Shown here: positions 23,076 to 32,648 of the stretch, piece by piece
Layout of the letters: each line of letters starts with the position of its first letter
Position numbering within the stretch: position 1 is the first letter of the stretch
Assembly: GCA_963842505.1 (NCBI GenBank)
Contig: CAWJGZ010000001.1
Span: 372,001-436,000 of the forward strand
Direction: 5' to 3'
Length of the DNA: 64,000 nt
DNA from: PALSA-129 sp963842505
Lineage (GTDB): Bacteria > Acidobacteriota > Terriglobia > Bryobacterales > Bryobacteraceae
Notes under the pieces: model-generated
What the model saw: only the letters and a program-made list of their open reading frames with translations
Told to the model about the DNA's origin: nothing
Databases searched by the model: none
Position numbers and translations under genes: made by a program

Positions 23076-24433
23076 GCCTCGCGCCCCACTTCCACCACCT
23101 CGTCGAACAGCTCCACCGGCAGCCGGATCCCGGCGGCCACCAGCTTGTCGTTAAACTTGGGCAGAATCCCGGTGGCCGCGAACCGCCCCACCACTTTTCC
23201 GTCCGGACCCAGGCTGCGCTTCTCGAATACAAAAATATCCTGCAAACTCACCACCTTGGTTTCGATACCGGTCACCTCCGTGATGTTCATCACGCGCCGC
23301 GTCCCGTCGCTCAATCGCGAAACCTGCACCAGGATGTGCACGGCCGAAGCCACCTGCTGCCGGATGGCCAGCAGGTGCATATTGGCGTTGGCCAGGGAAA
23401 CCATCACCTCCAGCCGCGAAATGGCGTCGCGCGGGCTGTTGGCGTGCACCGTGGTGAGTGAGCCGTCATGGCCCGTGTTCATGGCCTGCAGCATGTCGAG
23501 CGCCTCTTCCCCGCGCACTTCGCCCACGATGATGCGGTCTGGCCGCATGCGCAGCGCGTTCACCAGCAACTGCCGCTGCCGCACCAGGCCGTGGCCTTCC
23601 ACGTTGGCCGGACGAGTCTCAAGGCGCGCGATGTGCGGCTGCTTCAATTGCAGCTCGGCCGCGTCCTCGATGGTGACGATCCTTTCCTTCGGCGAGATGT
23701 AGGCCGAGAGCGCGTTGAGCAGCGTGGTTTTGCCCGCGCCCGTGCCCCCCGAGACGATGATGTTCAGCCGCGCTCTCACGGCGGCTTCGAGCAATTGCAT
23801 CATGCCCGGCGTGACCGAGAGCCTGGCTACCAGGTCCGCCGGCCTCAGCTTGTCGGTCGAAAATCGCCGGATGGATAGCAGCGGCCCGTCCACCGCCAGT
23901 GGAGGGATGATGGCGTTGACCCGCGAGCCGTCGCTCAATCGCGCATCCACCATGGGGTTCGATTCGTCCACGCGCCGTCCCACCTGCGACACAATCTTGT
24001 CGATGATGCGCAGCAGGTGCTGATCGTCGTGGAAGCGTACGCTGGTCTCTTCGAGCAGCCCGCGGCGCTCCACATACACCTGCGCGTGCCCGTTCACCAG
24101 GATGTCGGAAATGGTCGCATCCTGCAGCAACGGTTCGAGCGGGCCCAACCCGAAGACTTCATCGAGCACCTCTTCGGCGAGCTGTTCCTTTTCGCCTGCC
24201 GTCAGCGGCGTGGGCTCGTGCTCCACAATCGTCAGCGCCGCCTGCCTGACCTCCGAACGGATGCGGTCGTTCTCAATTCCCGCCAGCGCGTCCAGGTTAA
24301 TCTGGTCCAGCAGCTTGCGGTGCAGCGTGAATTTCAGCTCCTGGTACTCCGGCCGCAGCTCGGCGTGGCGCTCCGCATTGCGCCGCAGGCGCTGCTCCCA
24401 GCTGAGCTCCGCCGGCGGGCGTTCGCTAGTCAT
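23072..24433 (-). CDS. tadA: Tad pilus assembly ATPase TadA/CpaF
   Basis: 453 residues from the ATG at 24433, which overlaps the cpaB stop (ATGA); an open frame extends 33 codons further up but lies inside cpaB. The N-terminal domain has GLGPLEPLLQDATISDILVNG, characteristic of CpaF. Walker A is GGTGAGKTT (229-237), followed by the Asp box TIEDAAELQL, Walker B region RIIVGEVRG and the His box GHDGSLTTVHAN. It hydrolyses ATP to power pilus extension through TadB and TadC. Confidence 0.95.
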   Translation of the reverse strand: MTSERPPAELSWEQRLRRNAERHAELRPEYQELKFTLHRKLLDQINLDALAGIENDRIRSEVRQAALTIVEHEPTPLTAGEKEQLAEEVLDEVFGLGPLEPLLQDATISDILVNGHAQVYVERRGLLEETSVRFHDDQHLLRIIDKIVSQVGRRVDESNPMVDARLSDGSRVNAIIPPLAVDGPLLSIRRFSTDKLRPADLVARLSVTPGMMQLLEAAVRARLNIIVSGGTGAGKTTLLNALSAYISPKERIVTIEDAAELQLKQPHIARLETRPANVEGHGLVRQRQLLVNALRMRPDRIIVGEVRGEEALDMLQAMNTGHDGSLTTVHANSPRDAISRLEVMVSLANANMHLLAIRQQVASAVHILVQVSRLSDGTRRVMNITEVTGIETKVVSLQDIFVFEKRSLGPDGKVVGRFAATGILPKFNDKLVAAGIRLPVELFDEVVEVGREA

Positions 24434-25311
24434 CGGCGGGCCACCGTTGCCGGAAAAGTCTCCACGCTCTTCTGCGCTCCGCGATACAGGATCATGGTTT
24501 CCACCGCCTCGGGCGCCGCGGCCGGGACGCACGCCGGCGCCGGAGCCGCCGCTCTGTGCGCCCCGGCCCGTGCTCGCGCTGCCGCTGCCACCGCCGGCGC
24601 TCGCGTGTCCGTCTGCCCGTAGAGTTCGTGCAGTTCGCGGCCGCCCGTGGGAGCAGTCTGCCGGTCGCCCGAGTTGCGCAGCACCAGTTGAATCTTTCCC
24701 TCGCTCGCCGCCAGCGTCAGGCTCACCGACTGGGCCGGCGTCACCAGCAGGGTAACCACCGGGACGCTCATCGACTGGCTATGCGAGTCGGCCTCCACCG
24801 TCTGGCCCGCCGAGAGCACTGCGACGTCTTCGAGCACCGGCGTGGTGACGGTATCGTCGGCGCCCGGCGGCCGGCCCGTCACCAGCACGTCCACGCGCGC
24901 GCCGGGCAGCACGAAGCCCGCCACCCCGGCCACGTCGTTGACGCGCACGGCCAGAGCGCGCATGCCGGTGGGAATCATTGGGGCGACGCCGAAACCGCTG
25001 CCGCGCGGCGCGATCCGCGCCTCCACCACCGGCTCGTCCGCTTGGATGGAACTTACTACCGGTCGTCCCACCACTTCCTCCACCTTCGAAAAACCGCCGC
25101 GCGGAAACAGTTTCTCCGGCACGCGCACGGTTTTCACCGCCGCGGCGGCGATGGAGGCGCCCGGCGGCAGCGGCTGCGCCGCCACCACCAGCGTCTTCTC
25201 CGGCGCGGAGCCGCGACCATGCGCGGCCGCCCGGTAAAAAAACAGCGACACCACCAGCCCCCACACCAGGCTGAACGCCACGATCATTCCGAATCTGCGA
25301 TCCATGTGCAT
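24430..25311 (-). CDS. cpaB: Flp pilus assembly protein CpaB/RcpC
   Basis: 293 residues. The N-terminal helix MIVAFSLVWGLVVSLFFY is followed by a SAF domain (VVAAQPLPPGASI, VRVPEKLFPRGGF, GRPVVSSIQADEPV) and the RcpC domain (MRALAVRVNDVAGVAGFVLP, GARVDVLVTG). The C-terminal 70 residues are Ala- and Pro-rich. It sits in the periplasm, where it is thought to work with the secretin. GAGGG precedes the ATG at 25311. No secretin (RcpA/CpaC) gene follows or precedes it here, which is unusual. Confidence 0.9.
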   Translation of the reverse strand: MHMDRRFGMIVAFSLVWGLVVSLFFYRAAAHGRGSAPEKTLVVAAQPLPPGASIAAAAVKTVRVPEKLFPRGGFSKVEEVVGRPVVSSIQADEPVVEARIAPRGSGFGVAPMIPTGMRALAVRVNDVAGVAGFVLPGARVDVLVTGRPPGADDTVTTPVLEDVAVLSAGQTVEADSHSQSMSVPVVTLLVTPAQSVSLTLAASEGKIQLVLRNSGDRQTAPTGGRELHELYGQTDTRAPAVAAAARARAGAHRAAAPAPACVPAAAPEAVETMILYRGAQKSVETFPATVARR

Positions 25312-25373
25312 TGCTTTACCCTCACTCCACCAGCGTCAGCCGCGCCGCCCCAGCGTCATACAGGCCAACGCGC

Positions 25374-26894
25374 TCATGGTTCCGTCCTTTCGAGCATCAC
25401 GGCTTGCCGGTCGCGATACACCACGTGCCATCCCGGTTCGCGTTCCAGAAGGCGGCCGAGCGGCCAATCGAGCGGCAGCAGCGCCACCGCGAAGCCATAC
25501 CGCGCCATCACTTGCGGCCAGTTGGGACCGGCCCCCAGCAGCGTCCGGTAGTCCTCCCCCGCGGCCGGGCCGTAGAAATCGCTGCGGCCATCGAAGAACA
25601 CGCGCGCCCGCGGGTATAAGCGATAGATCAGGTAATCGGCCCACTGGTCCGGCGTCAATACCCGCGGTGGTGGCGCACCCGTCAGCCGGCCCACATTGCG
25701 GGCCACGGACTCGACTGGGAAGCGGGCGGCGGGAAAATCGGCCAGCCCGCTTCGCGGCAGCACGGCCGCCAGCGTCAGCGCCCCCAGCACCGGCAGCCAC
25801 GCGGTGAAGCGCGCGTGCTCGCCCGCGTCGCGCGAAACTTCCCACAGAATTCGCGTGGCGGACCGATTGGGCGCCCGCCCGGCCCGCTCCCACCACCACT
25901 CGGCGCAGGCCGATGCGATCACCGGCGCCGCCATCACCGCGAACCAGGGGATGTGACGCGCCGACCGCAGCGCTTCGAAGCCCCAGAACATCACCAGGCC
26001 GCTTTCGAACCAACGGGTGCTCCGCCAGCGCCGCGCTCCCAGCGCCGCCGCTCCGAGCAGCAGCGCGGCGAAGACCAGCGTGCTCTCCGAGCGGATGCGC
26101 GGCGATTGAAACTCCTCCACGTGGTCCAGAATCCAGGGCGAGTTCACATAGCTCAGAATGTGCCGGTGCAGTTGCCAGCCGTACGGATTGGCTAAAGTAG
26201 CCGCGGCGGAGAGCGCGGCCAGCAATCCATAGCGCCGCACGGCCGCGCCACGGCGCTCAAGCGCGCTGGCTATTACCAGCCATGCGAGAATGGCCAGCCA
26301 GCCGGCAAAGCCCGCGTGCAGGTTGGCCCACAGACCCGCCAGCGGCACAAGCCACCAAAGACGGCCGTCTGGCGTGCGACGGTCGCGGTCAATGGTCCAC
26401 AAGGCCGGCGCCAGCAGCAGCAGCGAAAATATGTGCGGCCGAGCCAAAAAGTGGATGCTCGAAGCGCTCACCACCGCCAGCGTCACGCCTAGCGAAATCC
26501 CCGCGCCCACGCCGCGGTCGAGCAGCCACGCGAACAGCACCGCCGCCCACAGGCACACCGCCACGGCCGCCAGCGCCGCCACCGCTTCCAAGCCCCGCCA
26601 GCGATGCAACTCCGCGAAGATGGCGTCGGAAAGCCATTCCCAGGCGTACCACCGCTCTCCCGCGCGCCAAAACGAGAACGGGTCGTGCGCCGGCACGCGG
26701 CCGGTCGCCAGCAGGATCTCTCCGGTGCGGATGTGCCACCCCGTGTCGCCGTCGCCGAGCAGGCATTGCCACACCGCCGGCCGGCCGAACCAGGCGGCCA
26801 GCAGGATCGCGAAAAACAAGTCCGGCAGGGTCGGCGCCAGCCGCATCGAGAACCGCGCGACACGCGGGACCGGCAGTGATGCGGCAATGGCCAT
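25374..26894 (-). CDS. Polytopic membrane protein of unknown function (about 506 aa)
   Basis: About ten hydrophobic segments in the first 400 residues are followed by a soluble C-terminal domain (PRVLTPDQWADYLIYRLYP, ARVFFDGRSDFYGPA). An early GDGDTGWHIRTGE and HDPFSFW resemble the first loop of lipid-linked-sugar glycosyltransferases (GT-C type), where an acidic pair binds metal. So a glycosyl- or mannosyltransferase-like role is possible but unproven. Start chosen at 26894 (MAIAASLPVP); the frame is open to 26978 and no start has a good ribosome-binding site. It precedes cpaB by 62 bp on the same strand. Confidence 0.65.
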   Translation of the reverse strand: MAIAASLPVPRVARFSMRLAPTLPDLFFAILLAAWFGRPAVWQCLLGDGDTGWHIRTGEILLATGRVPAHDPFSFWRAGERWYAWEWLSDAIFAELHRWRGLEAVAALAAVAVCLWAAVLFAWLLDRGVGAGISLGVTLAVVSASSIHFLARPHIFSLLLLAPALWTIDRDRRTPDGRLWWLVPLAGLWANLHAGFAGWLAILAWLVIASALERRGAAVRRYGLLAALSAAATLANPYGWQLHRHILSYVNSPWILDHVEEFQSPRIRSESTLVFAALLLGAAALGARRWRSTRWFESGLVMFWGFEALRSARHIPWFAVMAAPVIASACAEWWWERAGRAPNRSATRILWEVSRDAGEHARFTAWLPVLGALTLAAVLPRSGLADFPAARFPVESVARNVGRLTGAPPPRVLTPDQWADYLIYRLYPRARVFFDGRSDFYGPAAGEDYRTLLGAGPNWPQVMARYGFAVALLPLDWPLGRLLEREPGWHVVYRDRQAVMLERTEP

Positions 26895-26995
26895 GGCTTG
26901 TTTATTCAGATCGGCCGCAATCCCGATTGTATGAAAGGTGGGTACCGGAACCGGTACTATTGGCACGCCGCCGCACATTCAATTAAGGTCTTTGC

Positions 26996-27280
26996 ATGGG
27001 CAAATCCGGGGTCTTCCTGTTGTTCGCCGCACTTCAGGTTTGCGACCTGCTGACCACGCTGCTGTTCCTTCGTCACGGCGTTCGGGAGGCCAATCCCCTG
27101 ATGCGGGCGGCGATCATGGCAGCTCCGCAGCCGCTGATCGCGCTGGCGGTTCCCAAATTGGCGGCCTTGGGTCTGGCCCTGTACGCCGCCCGCAGCGGCC
27201 GTACACGGATGCTGGCCCGCGTCAACGTGCTTTTCACCTGCTGCGTGGCCTGGAACCTGCTAGCCCTTGCCGCCGCGTAA
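26996..27280 (+). CDS. DUF5658-like small membrane protein
   Basis: 94 residues with three hydrophobic segments: VFLLFAALQVCDLLTTLLFL, the region IMAAPQPLIALAVPKLAALG, and VLFTCCVAWNLLALAAA. The pattern D-L-x-T-T with EANPLMR is characteristic of DUF5658-type proteins. Function unknown. It is divergent from the polytopic membrane protein and precedes the second dispersed hairpin repeat and tadZ. Confidence 0.7.
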   Translation: MGKSGVFLLFAALQVCDLLTTLLFLRHGVREANPLMRAAIMAAPQPLIALAVPKLAALGLALYAARSGRTRMLARVNVLFTCCVAWNLLALAAA

Positions 27281-27306
27281 CTCCTGGTGCGGGCGTTTCT
27301 ATGAAC

Positions 27307-27459
27307 TCACCGCAGAGACGCGAAGACGCGGAGAAGATAGAGAAAGCCGGCCTGCGCTCATTCGCTTCTTCGTTGTCAGATTGCGAGGTCCGCTATGAGC
27401 CGCTGCGGACACCTCATTACCTGTTCTCCCTTCTCTGCGTCTCCGCGTCTCCGCGGTGA
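27307..27459. repeat. Long-hairpin dispersed repeat, copy 2 (NAETQRRGEE type)
   Basis: Left arm 27310-27335 (begins CCGCAGAGACGCGAAGAC) and right arm 27431-27456 are inverted copies matching at 23 of 26 positions, extended by TCAC at 27307 and GTGA at 27456. The spacer is about 95 bp and unrelated to copy 1. It lies 44 bp upstream of tadZ. Confidence 0.85.
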
Positions 27460-27502
27460 AAACACGCATTCCCGTTGGCTAAGGTTTTCCCTCCAGTGGC
27501 CG

Positions 27503-28711
27503 ATGAAATCAGAGAGGCTTCTCGATCCCTTGGAACAGCCTGCCAGATTTGCGGCGTACGGTGCCTGGAAACCTGTGATTGTGTGTCCGGACGCGACGCT
27601 CGCCAGCAGCCTTCAGGCGGCCTGCGCGGAATTGCGAATCAGCAGCGTCTTCTATTTGGCCCAGTACCCGCGCATCGGGGGGCTGGTGAGCGTCCTGGCG
27701 GAGCGCCAGGCGAATTTGTGCCTTATCGATGTGGCGGCTCACGTCGAGTTCGCCCTGCTGCTGATCGGCGAGGCATCCGCCACGGTGCCGGTGGTGGCGC
27801 TCAATACGCGCAACGATGCCGACCTGATCCTCCGCTGTCTGCGCCGCGGCGCCTGCGAGTTTCTGGCCTCGCCGGAAGCCGGGCCGCTCGGGAGCGTGCT
27901 CGACCGGCTGCGGTTGTTGAGCGCGCCCGCCGCGCCGCCCAAACCGTGCGAGGCGTATTGCGTGATTCCGGGCAAACAAGGCTGCGGCGCTTCCACTTTG
28001 GCCGTCCACCTGGCCATCGAACGGCACCGCGCCGGCGCCGCGCGCGTGCTGCTGGTGGATGCCGACGTCCAGGGTAGCGCCATCGCGTTTCTGCTGAAGC
28101 TCAAGTCGGATTTCCATTTGGGAGACGCCGTGCGCGATCGCGAACGCATGGATCACGACTTGTGGGACCGCCTGGCGGTCTCGACCAACGGCATCGACGT
28201 GCTGCTGGCCCCGGAGAGTTCCGCGTCCCCGGTTGAAATCGACCGTGCCGCCGCTCAGCAACTGATGACTTTCTGGCGCAGCCATTATGACGCCATCGTG
28301 ATCGACACCGCCGGGGTCCAGCCCGCCGCCATCGAATTCGCAAAGCTCTCCGACCAGATTCTGCTAGTCTCGACCAACGATCTGGTGGCGCTGCATTCGA
28401 CCAGGCGCTCCCTCGAGCGGCTGGAGCACCACTCCATCGAGCGGCGCCGGCTGCTGCTGGTGATGAACCGGTACACACCGTCCACCGGCCTCAAGCGCGA
28501 CGAAGTCGAAACGGCTTTGAAACTGGCGCCTTACGCCCTGCTCGCCAATGAGTACGACCTGGTCCAGCAGGCCGTGCTGGAAGGCCGCCCGCTGGCCGCG
28601 GCGTCCCGCTTTGCGCGCGGCGTCCGCGCGCTGGCGGAGCACCTGGCCGGAGCCGAGCAACCGGCAAAGAAACGCACTTCTTTGTTCGGCCTGCTCCCGC
28701 GACGAAGCTGA
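27503..28711 (+). CDS. tadZ: Tad pilus localisation protein TadZ/CpaE
   Basis: 402 residues from the ATG at 27503. The N-terminal half is a receiver-like domain (LCLIDVAAHVEFALLLI, VVALNTRNDADLILRCLRRG). The C-terminal half is a MinD/ParA-type ATPase fold: IPGKQGCGASTLAVHLA as a deviant Walker A lacking the usual lysine before Ser-Thr, VLLVDADVQGS, and DAIVIDTAG as Walker B. TadZ proteins with unusual Walker A motifs are known; they mark the site of pilus assembly. The Flp pilin gene lies 112 bp downstream. Confidence 0.9.
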   Translation: MKSERLLDPLEQPARFAAYGAWKPVIVCPDATLASSLQAACAELRISSVFYLAQYPRIGGLVSVLAERQANLCLIDVAAHVEFALLLIGEASATVPVVALNTRNDADLILRCLRRGACEFLASPEAGPLGSVLDRLRLLSAPAAPPKPCEAYCVIPGKQGCGASTLAVHLAIERHRAGAARVLLVDADVQGSAIAFLLKLKSDFHLGDAVRDRERMDHDLWDRLAVSTNGIDVLLAPESSASPVEIDRAAAQQLMTFWRSHYDAIVIDTAGVQPAAIEFAKLSDQILLVSTNDLVALHSTRRSLERLEHHSIERRRLLLVMNRYTPSTGLKRDEVETALKLAPYALLANEYDLVQQAVLEGRPLAAASRFARGVRALAEHLAGAEQPAKKRTSLFGLLPRRS

Positions 28712-28822
28712 GGAATTCGGGTAAATAAGTCTGATAATTAAGCGGGCTCACGGATATGATTCCAATCCGGAGGCTGGTAACTTCGACTTACGCAGATATT
28801 CAGGAGAAAGCTGGAAACAACG

Positions 28823-28999
28823 ATGAAACTCTACATTCGCAAGTTTTGGAAAGATACCAGCGGGCAGGATCTGGTCGAATACGCTCTGGTTGCGGGTATG
28901 GTGGCTGTAGCGGCGGTGGCGACCGTGCCTTCTCTCACAAACGTGATCAGCAATGTATTCAGCAAGGTCGGCTCGATCGTGGCGAACAGCACGATTTGA
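28823..28999 (+). CDS. flp: Flp-family type IVb pilin
   Basis: A 58-residue prepilin starting MKLYIRKFWKDTSG. The cleavage and assembly motif G/QDLVEYALVAGMVAVAA is the Flp signature, with Glu at position +5 and Tyr next to it, followed by a short C-terminal tail ending SIVANSTI. It is the structural subunit of the Tad pilus. GGAAA lies 5 nt before the ATG. A GATAAT at 28733-28738 could be its own promoter -10. No prepilin peptidase gene (tadV/cpaA) is in the window. Confidence 0.93.
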   Translation: MKLYIRKFWKDTSGQDLVEYALVAGMVAVAAVATVPSLTNVISNVFSKVGSIVANSTI

Positions 29000-29100
29000 C
29001 AAGGCACACGGGGGACCAACCAGCGTCTTCGGCAAACTGGCAACAGTAACGGGACCAACGCGCACTAGGATGGCGGTTGGCGTTGATCCGGATTTCCGGC

Positions 29101-29131
29101 AAGCGGTGGTACTAACCCAGGACCGCCGCTT
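29101..29131. terminator. Hairpin between convergent flp and secreted-protein genes
   Basis: AAGCGGTGGT (29101-29110) and ACCGCCGCTT (29122-29131) pair at 9 of 10 positions with an 11-nt loop. There is no T-run, so a terminator role is only suggested by the convergent position. Confidence 0.4.
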
Positions 29132-29137
29132 GGCCGG

Positions 29138-29896
29138 CTATTCGAGGATGCTGAACGAATAGATCTTGCCCACGCGTCCTGTGCTGGCGGTGGCGTCGCC
29201 GGAAGCGGGAGGCAGAAAACCATATTCGCCCGCGCCCAGATTGGGAAGTACGATTTCGTACGTTCGGGGAGCCAGCTTTTTGTTCTCGAAGGGAACCAAG
29301 TCGCGGGTAGCGCCCCCCGAGACGTGCATCACCCCGCCAGTTACGGTGCGGAACTCGCGGCAGTCTTTGCAATCCCGCAGCCGCAACAACTGGTACTCGG
29401 TGATGCCCACTCCCTCCGGCGTGTAGACCAGCAAATCCACCGGCGAAGCGATCCGATTGGGACTCTTCGCGCCTTCCACGTGACCGTTGACGTCACCCTT
29501 GACAATCCCGGCCGTTCCGATGGACTTTAACACTCCCCCGGTTTTGAAGTTCACCACCTCCGGATTCAGATCCACCCACTGGTCGTTCTTCTTGTAATAG
29601 ACCCCGATCTCACCGACAATCGGGGCCGCCGGCGCGGCCGCGGCCGCAGCCGCTGGAGCCGCGCCTCCGCCGCCATTCAGCATCGCGGCGATGATCTTAT
29701 CACTCACCCCGGCGCTCTTCAAAGCAATCAGATCGTCAGCGCCCGTCGAGTACTTTCCCGGTTGAGAATGGATCGAGCCCAGCACAATGTCCTCGCTCAA
29801 TCCGGCCTTAACCATCTTGATGATGGAATCGTTCGTGAGCGTCGCCTGGCTAAAACAGAGCGCCGCCACGCAAGCCAACAACAGCAGCATCCGCAT
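29138..29896 (-). CDS. Secreted protein of unknown function (252 aa)
   Basis: The signal peptide MRMLLLLACVAALCFSQA is followed by a short helical region (LTNDSIIKMVKAGLSEDIVL, LIALKSAGVSDKIIAAML) whose two halves resemble each other, as in small helical repeats seen in many acidobacterial secreted proteins. A Gly/Ala/Pro linker and a beta-rich C-terminal domain (GVYYKKNDQWVDLNPEVVNF, EYQLLRLRDC, TYEIVLPNLGAGEYGFL) complete it. A CKDC pair might form a disulfide. No enzyme motif is visible. It is convergent with flp. Confidence 0.75.
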   Translation of the reverse strand: MRMLLLLACVAALCFSQATLTNDSIIKMVKAGLSEDIVLGSIHSQPGKYSTGADDLIALKSAGVSDKIIAAMLNGGGGAAPAAAAAAAPAAPIVGEIGVYYKKNDQWVDLNPEVVNFKTGGVLKSIGTAGIVKGDVNGHVEGAKSPNRIASPVDLLVYTPEGVGITEYQLLRLRDCKDCREFRTVTGGVMHVSGGATRDLVPFENKKLAPRTYEIVLPNLGAGEYGFLPPASGDATASTGRVGKIYSFSILE

Positions 29897-30013
29897 AAGA
29901 AACTCCCCTCCAGAAGATATTCTTACCAGCCCTCACTCAAGTGGAGTGTACCCGAAGCGAGAGCCGTCATCAAGTGCTATCGGTGAGCAGCCCCGGGGCC
30001 TTGCCCGGCTCGA

Positions 30014-30029
30014 CAGGCCAGGAGGCCTG
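30014..30029. repeat. Short REP-like palindrome after the oxidase operon
   Basis: CAGGCC (30014-30019), loop AGGA, GGCCTG (30024-30029). It lies 2 bp after the stop of the last oxidase gene on the minus strand and may act in termination or mRNA end protection. It resembles short GGCCAGGAGGCC palindromes dispersed in GC-rich genomes. Confidence 0.45.
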
Positions 30030-30031
30030 CC

Positions 30032-30331
30032 CTACCGGCCCGGCACGCCGACCCAGCTACGGGTGAGGACGTCGCTCAGCGTCAGGGTTAGCAGGATCAG
30101 AAGCCATAACAGGCCGCCCAGGACTACCAGGCGCGTGAGACGCGTGGAGTGACGCACGTGCATGAAGAAGAGCGCCACTAACAGCATCTTACAGACCGCG
30201 ATCGCCAGAGCTACGACGACGCTGAAAGGCCCGAGGTCCACAAATGCCACGGCGGTGGTTCCCAGAGTGGCCGCGATCAGCGCGGCAAAGACCAGGGCGT
30301 AGGTACTGACGCTATCGATGTGCTCGCTCAT
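30032..30331 (-). CDS. coxD: Cytochrome c oxidase subunit IV
   Basis: 99 residues with three predicted helices (YALVFAALIAATLGTTAVAF, FSVVVALAIAVCKMLLVALFF, LVVLGGLLWLLILLTLTL) and the HVRHSTRLTRLV loop, as in the bacterial CoxD/CtaF family. It is a small accessory subunit of the caa3 oxidase. It is the last gene of the long actABCDEF-sco-coxBACD series and starts 4 bp after the coxC stop. Confidence 0.85.
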   Translation of the reverse strand: MSEHIDSVSTYALVFAALIAATLGTTAVAFVDLGPFSVVVALAIAVCKMLLVALFFMHVRHSTRLTRLVVLGGLLWLLILLTLTLSDVLTRSWVGVPGR

Positions 30332-30335
30332 GTTG

Positions 30336-31020
30336 CTATCCCTTTAAGTGACGGTCAATCAGATACAGCAGCGGGTACAGGAAAATCCAGATGATGTCGA
30401 CGAAGTGCCAGTACAGGCCGCCGAGGTCGACCGGGGTCATGTACTCGGCGGAGTATTTTCCCTTCTGGGCCTGGCGAATCAGGAACAGCAGCATTCCCAC
30501 GCCGATTACCATGTGGAGCGCGTGCAGGCCGGTCATGGCGAAGTAGAGCGAAAAGAAAAGCTGCGCGTGGGCCTGCTCATCGGGTTGCATGCCTTCGAAG
30601 TGAAAGGATGAACCGGGAATGTGGTGCTCCTGGAACTTCTCGTTCCACTCGTACGCCTTGACGCCCAGGAAGATGCCGCCCAAAATCAGCGTCAGGATAA
30701 GGAAAAGGACGATGGCTTGGCGCCGGCCCAACTGCGCGGCCCTCACGGCCAGCACCATAGTGAAACTGCTGCATAGCAGCACGACGGTGTTGGCTGCGCC
30801 GATGTAGACGTTCAGGCTGCTGGAGGCGAGAGCGAATATTCCCGGGTAGGCGTTGCGGTAAACCGTGTAGACCAGAAACATGCCGCCGAAGAACATCACT
30901 TCGGTGATGAGAAAGAGCCACATCCCCAGTGTGGAGGCGTCCTTTTGCTGCGCCTCGGTATCGAACTGGACGCGGAGCGCGGATGATTCGGCGTGGGCGT
31001 GAGCGGGAATGTGAGCGTCG

Positions 31021-31028
<8 letters not shown>
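30336..31028 (-). CDS. coxC: Cytochrome c oxidase subunit III
   Basis: 230 residues, with the seven-helix pattern shortened to about five to six as is usual in bacteria. Motifs: LGMWLFLITEVMFFGGMF, NTVVLLCSSFTMVLAVRAAQ, MTGLHALHMVIGVGMLLFL, and the C-terminal YWHFVDIIWIFLYPLLYL, the hallmark of subunit III. It helps stabilise the catalytic core. The start overlaps the coxA stop by 8 bp. Confidence 0.93.
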
Positions 31029-32646
<1,618 letters not shown>

Positions 32647-32648
32647 AG

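Noticed and set aside
21804..23702. 632-codon plus-strand frame across tadC, tadB and tadA
   Set aside because: Antisense of three genes with strong motifs; low-complexity Arg/Gln/His translation.
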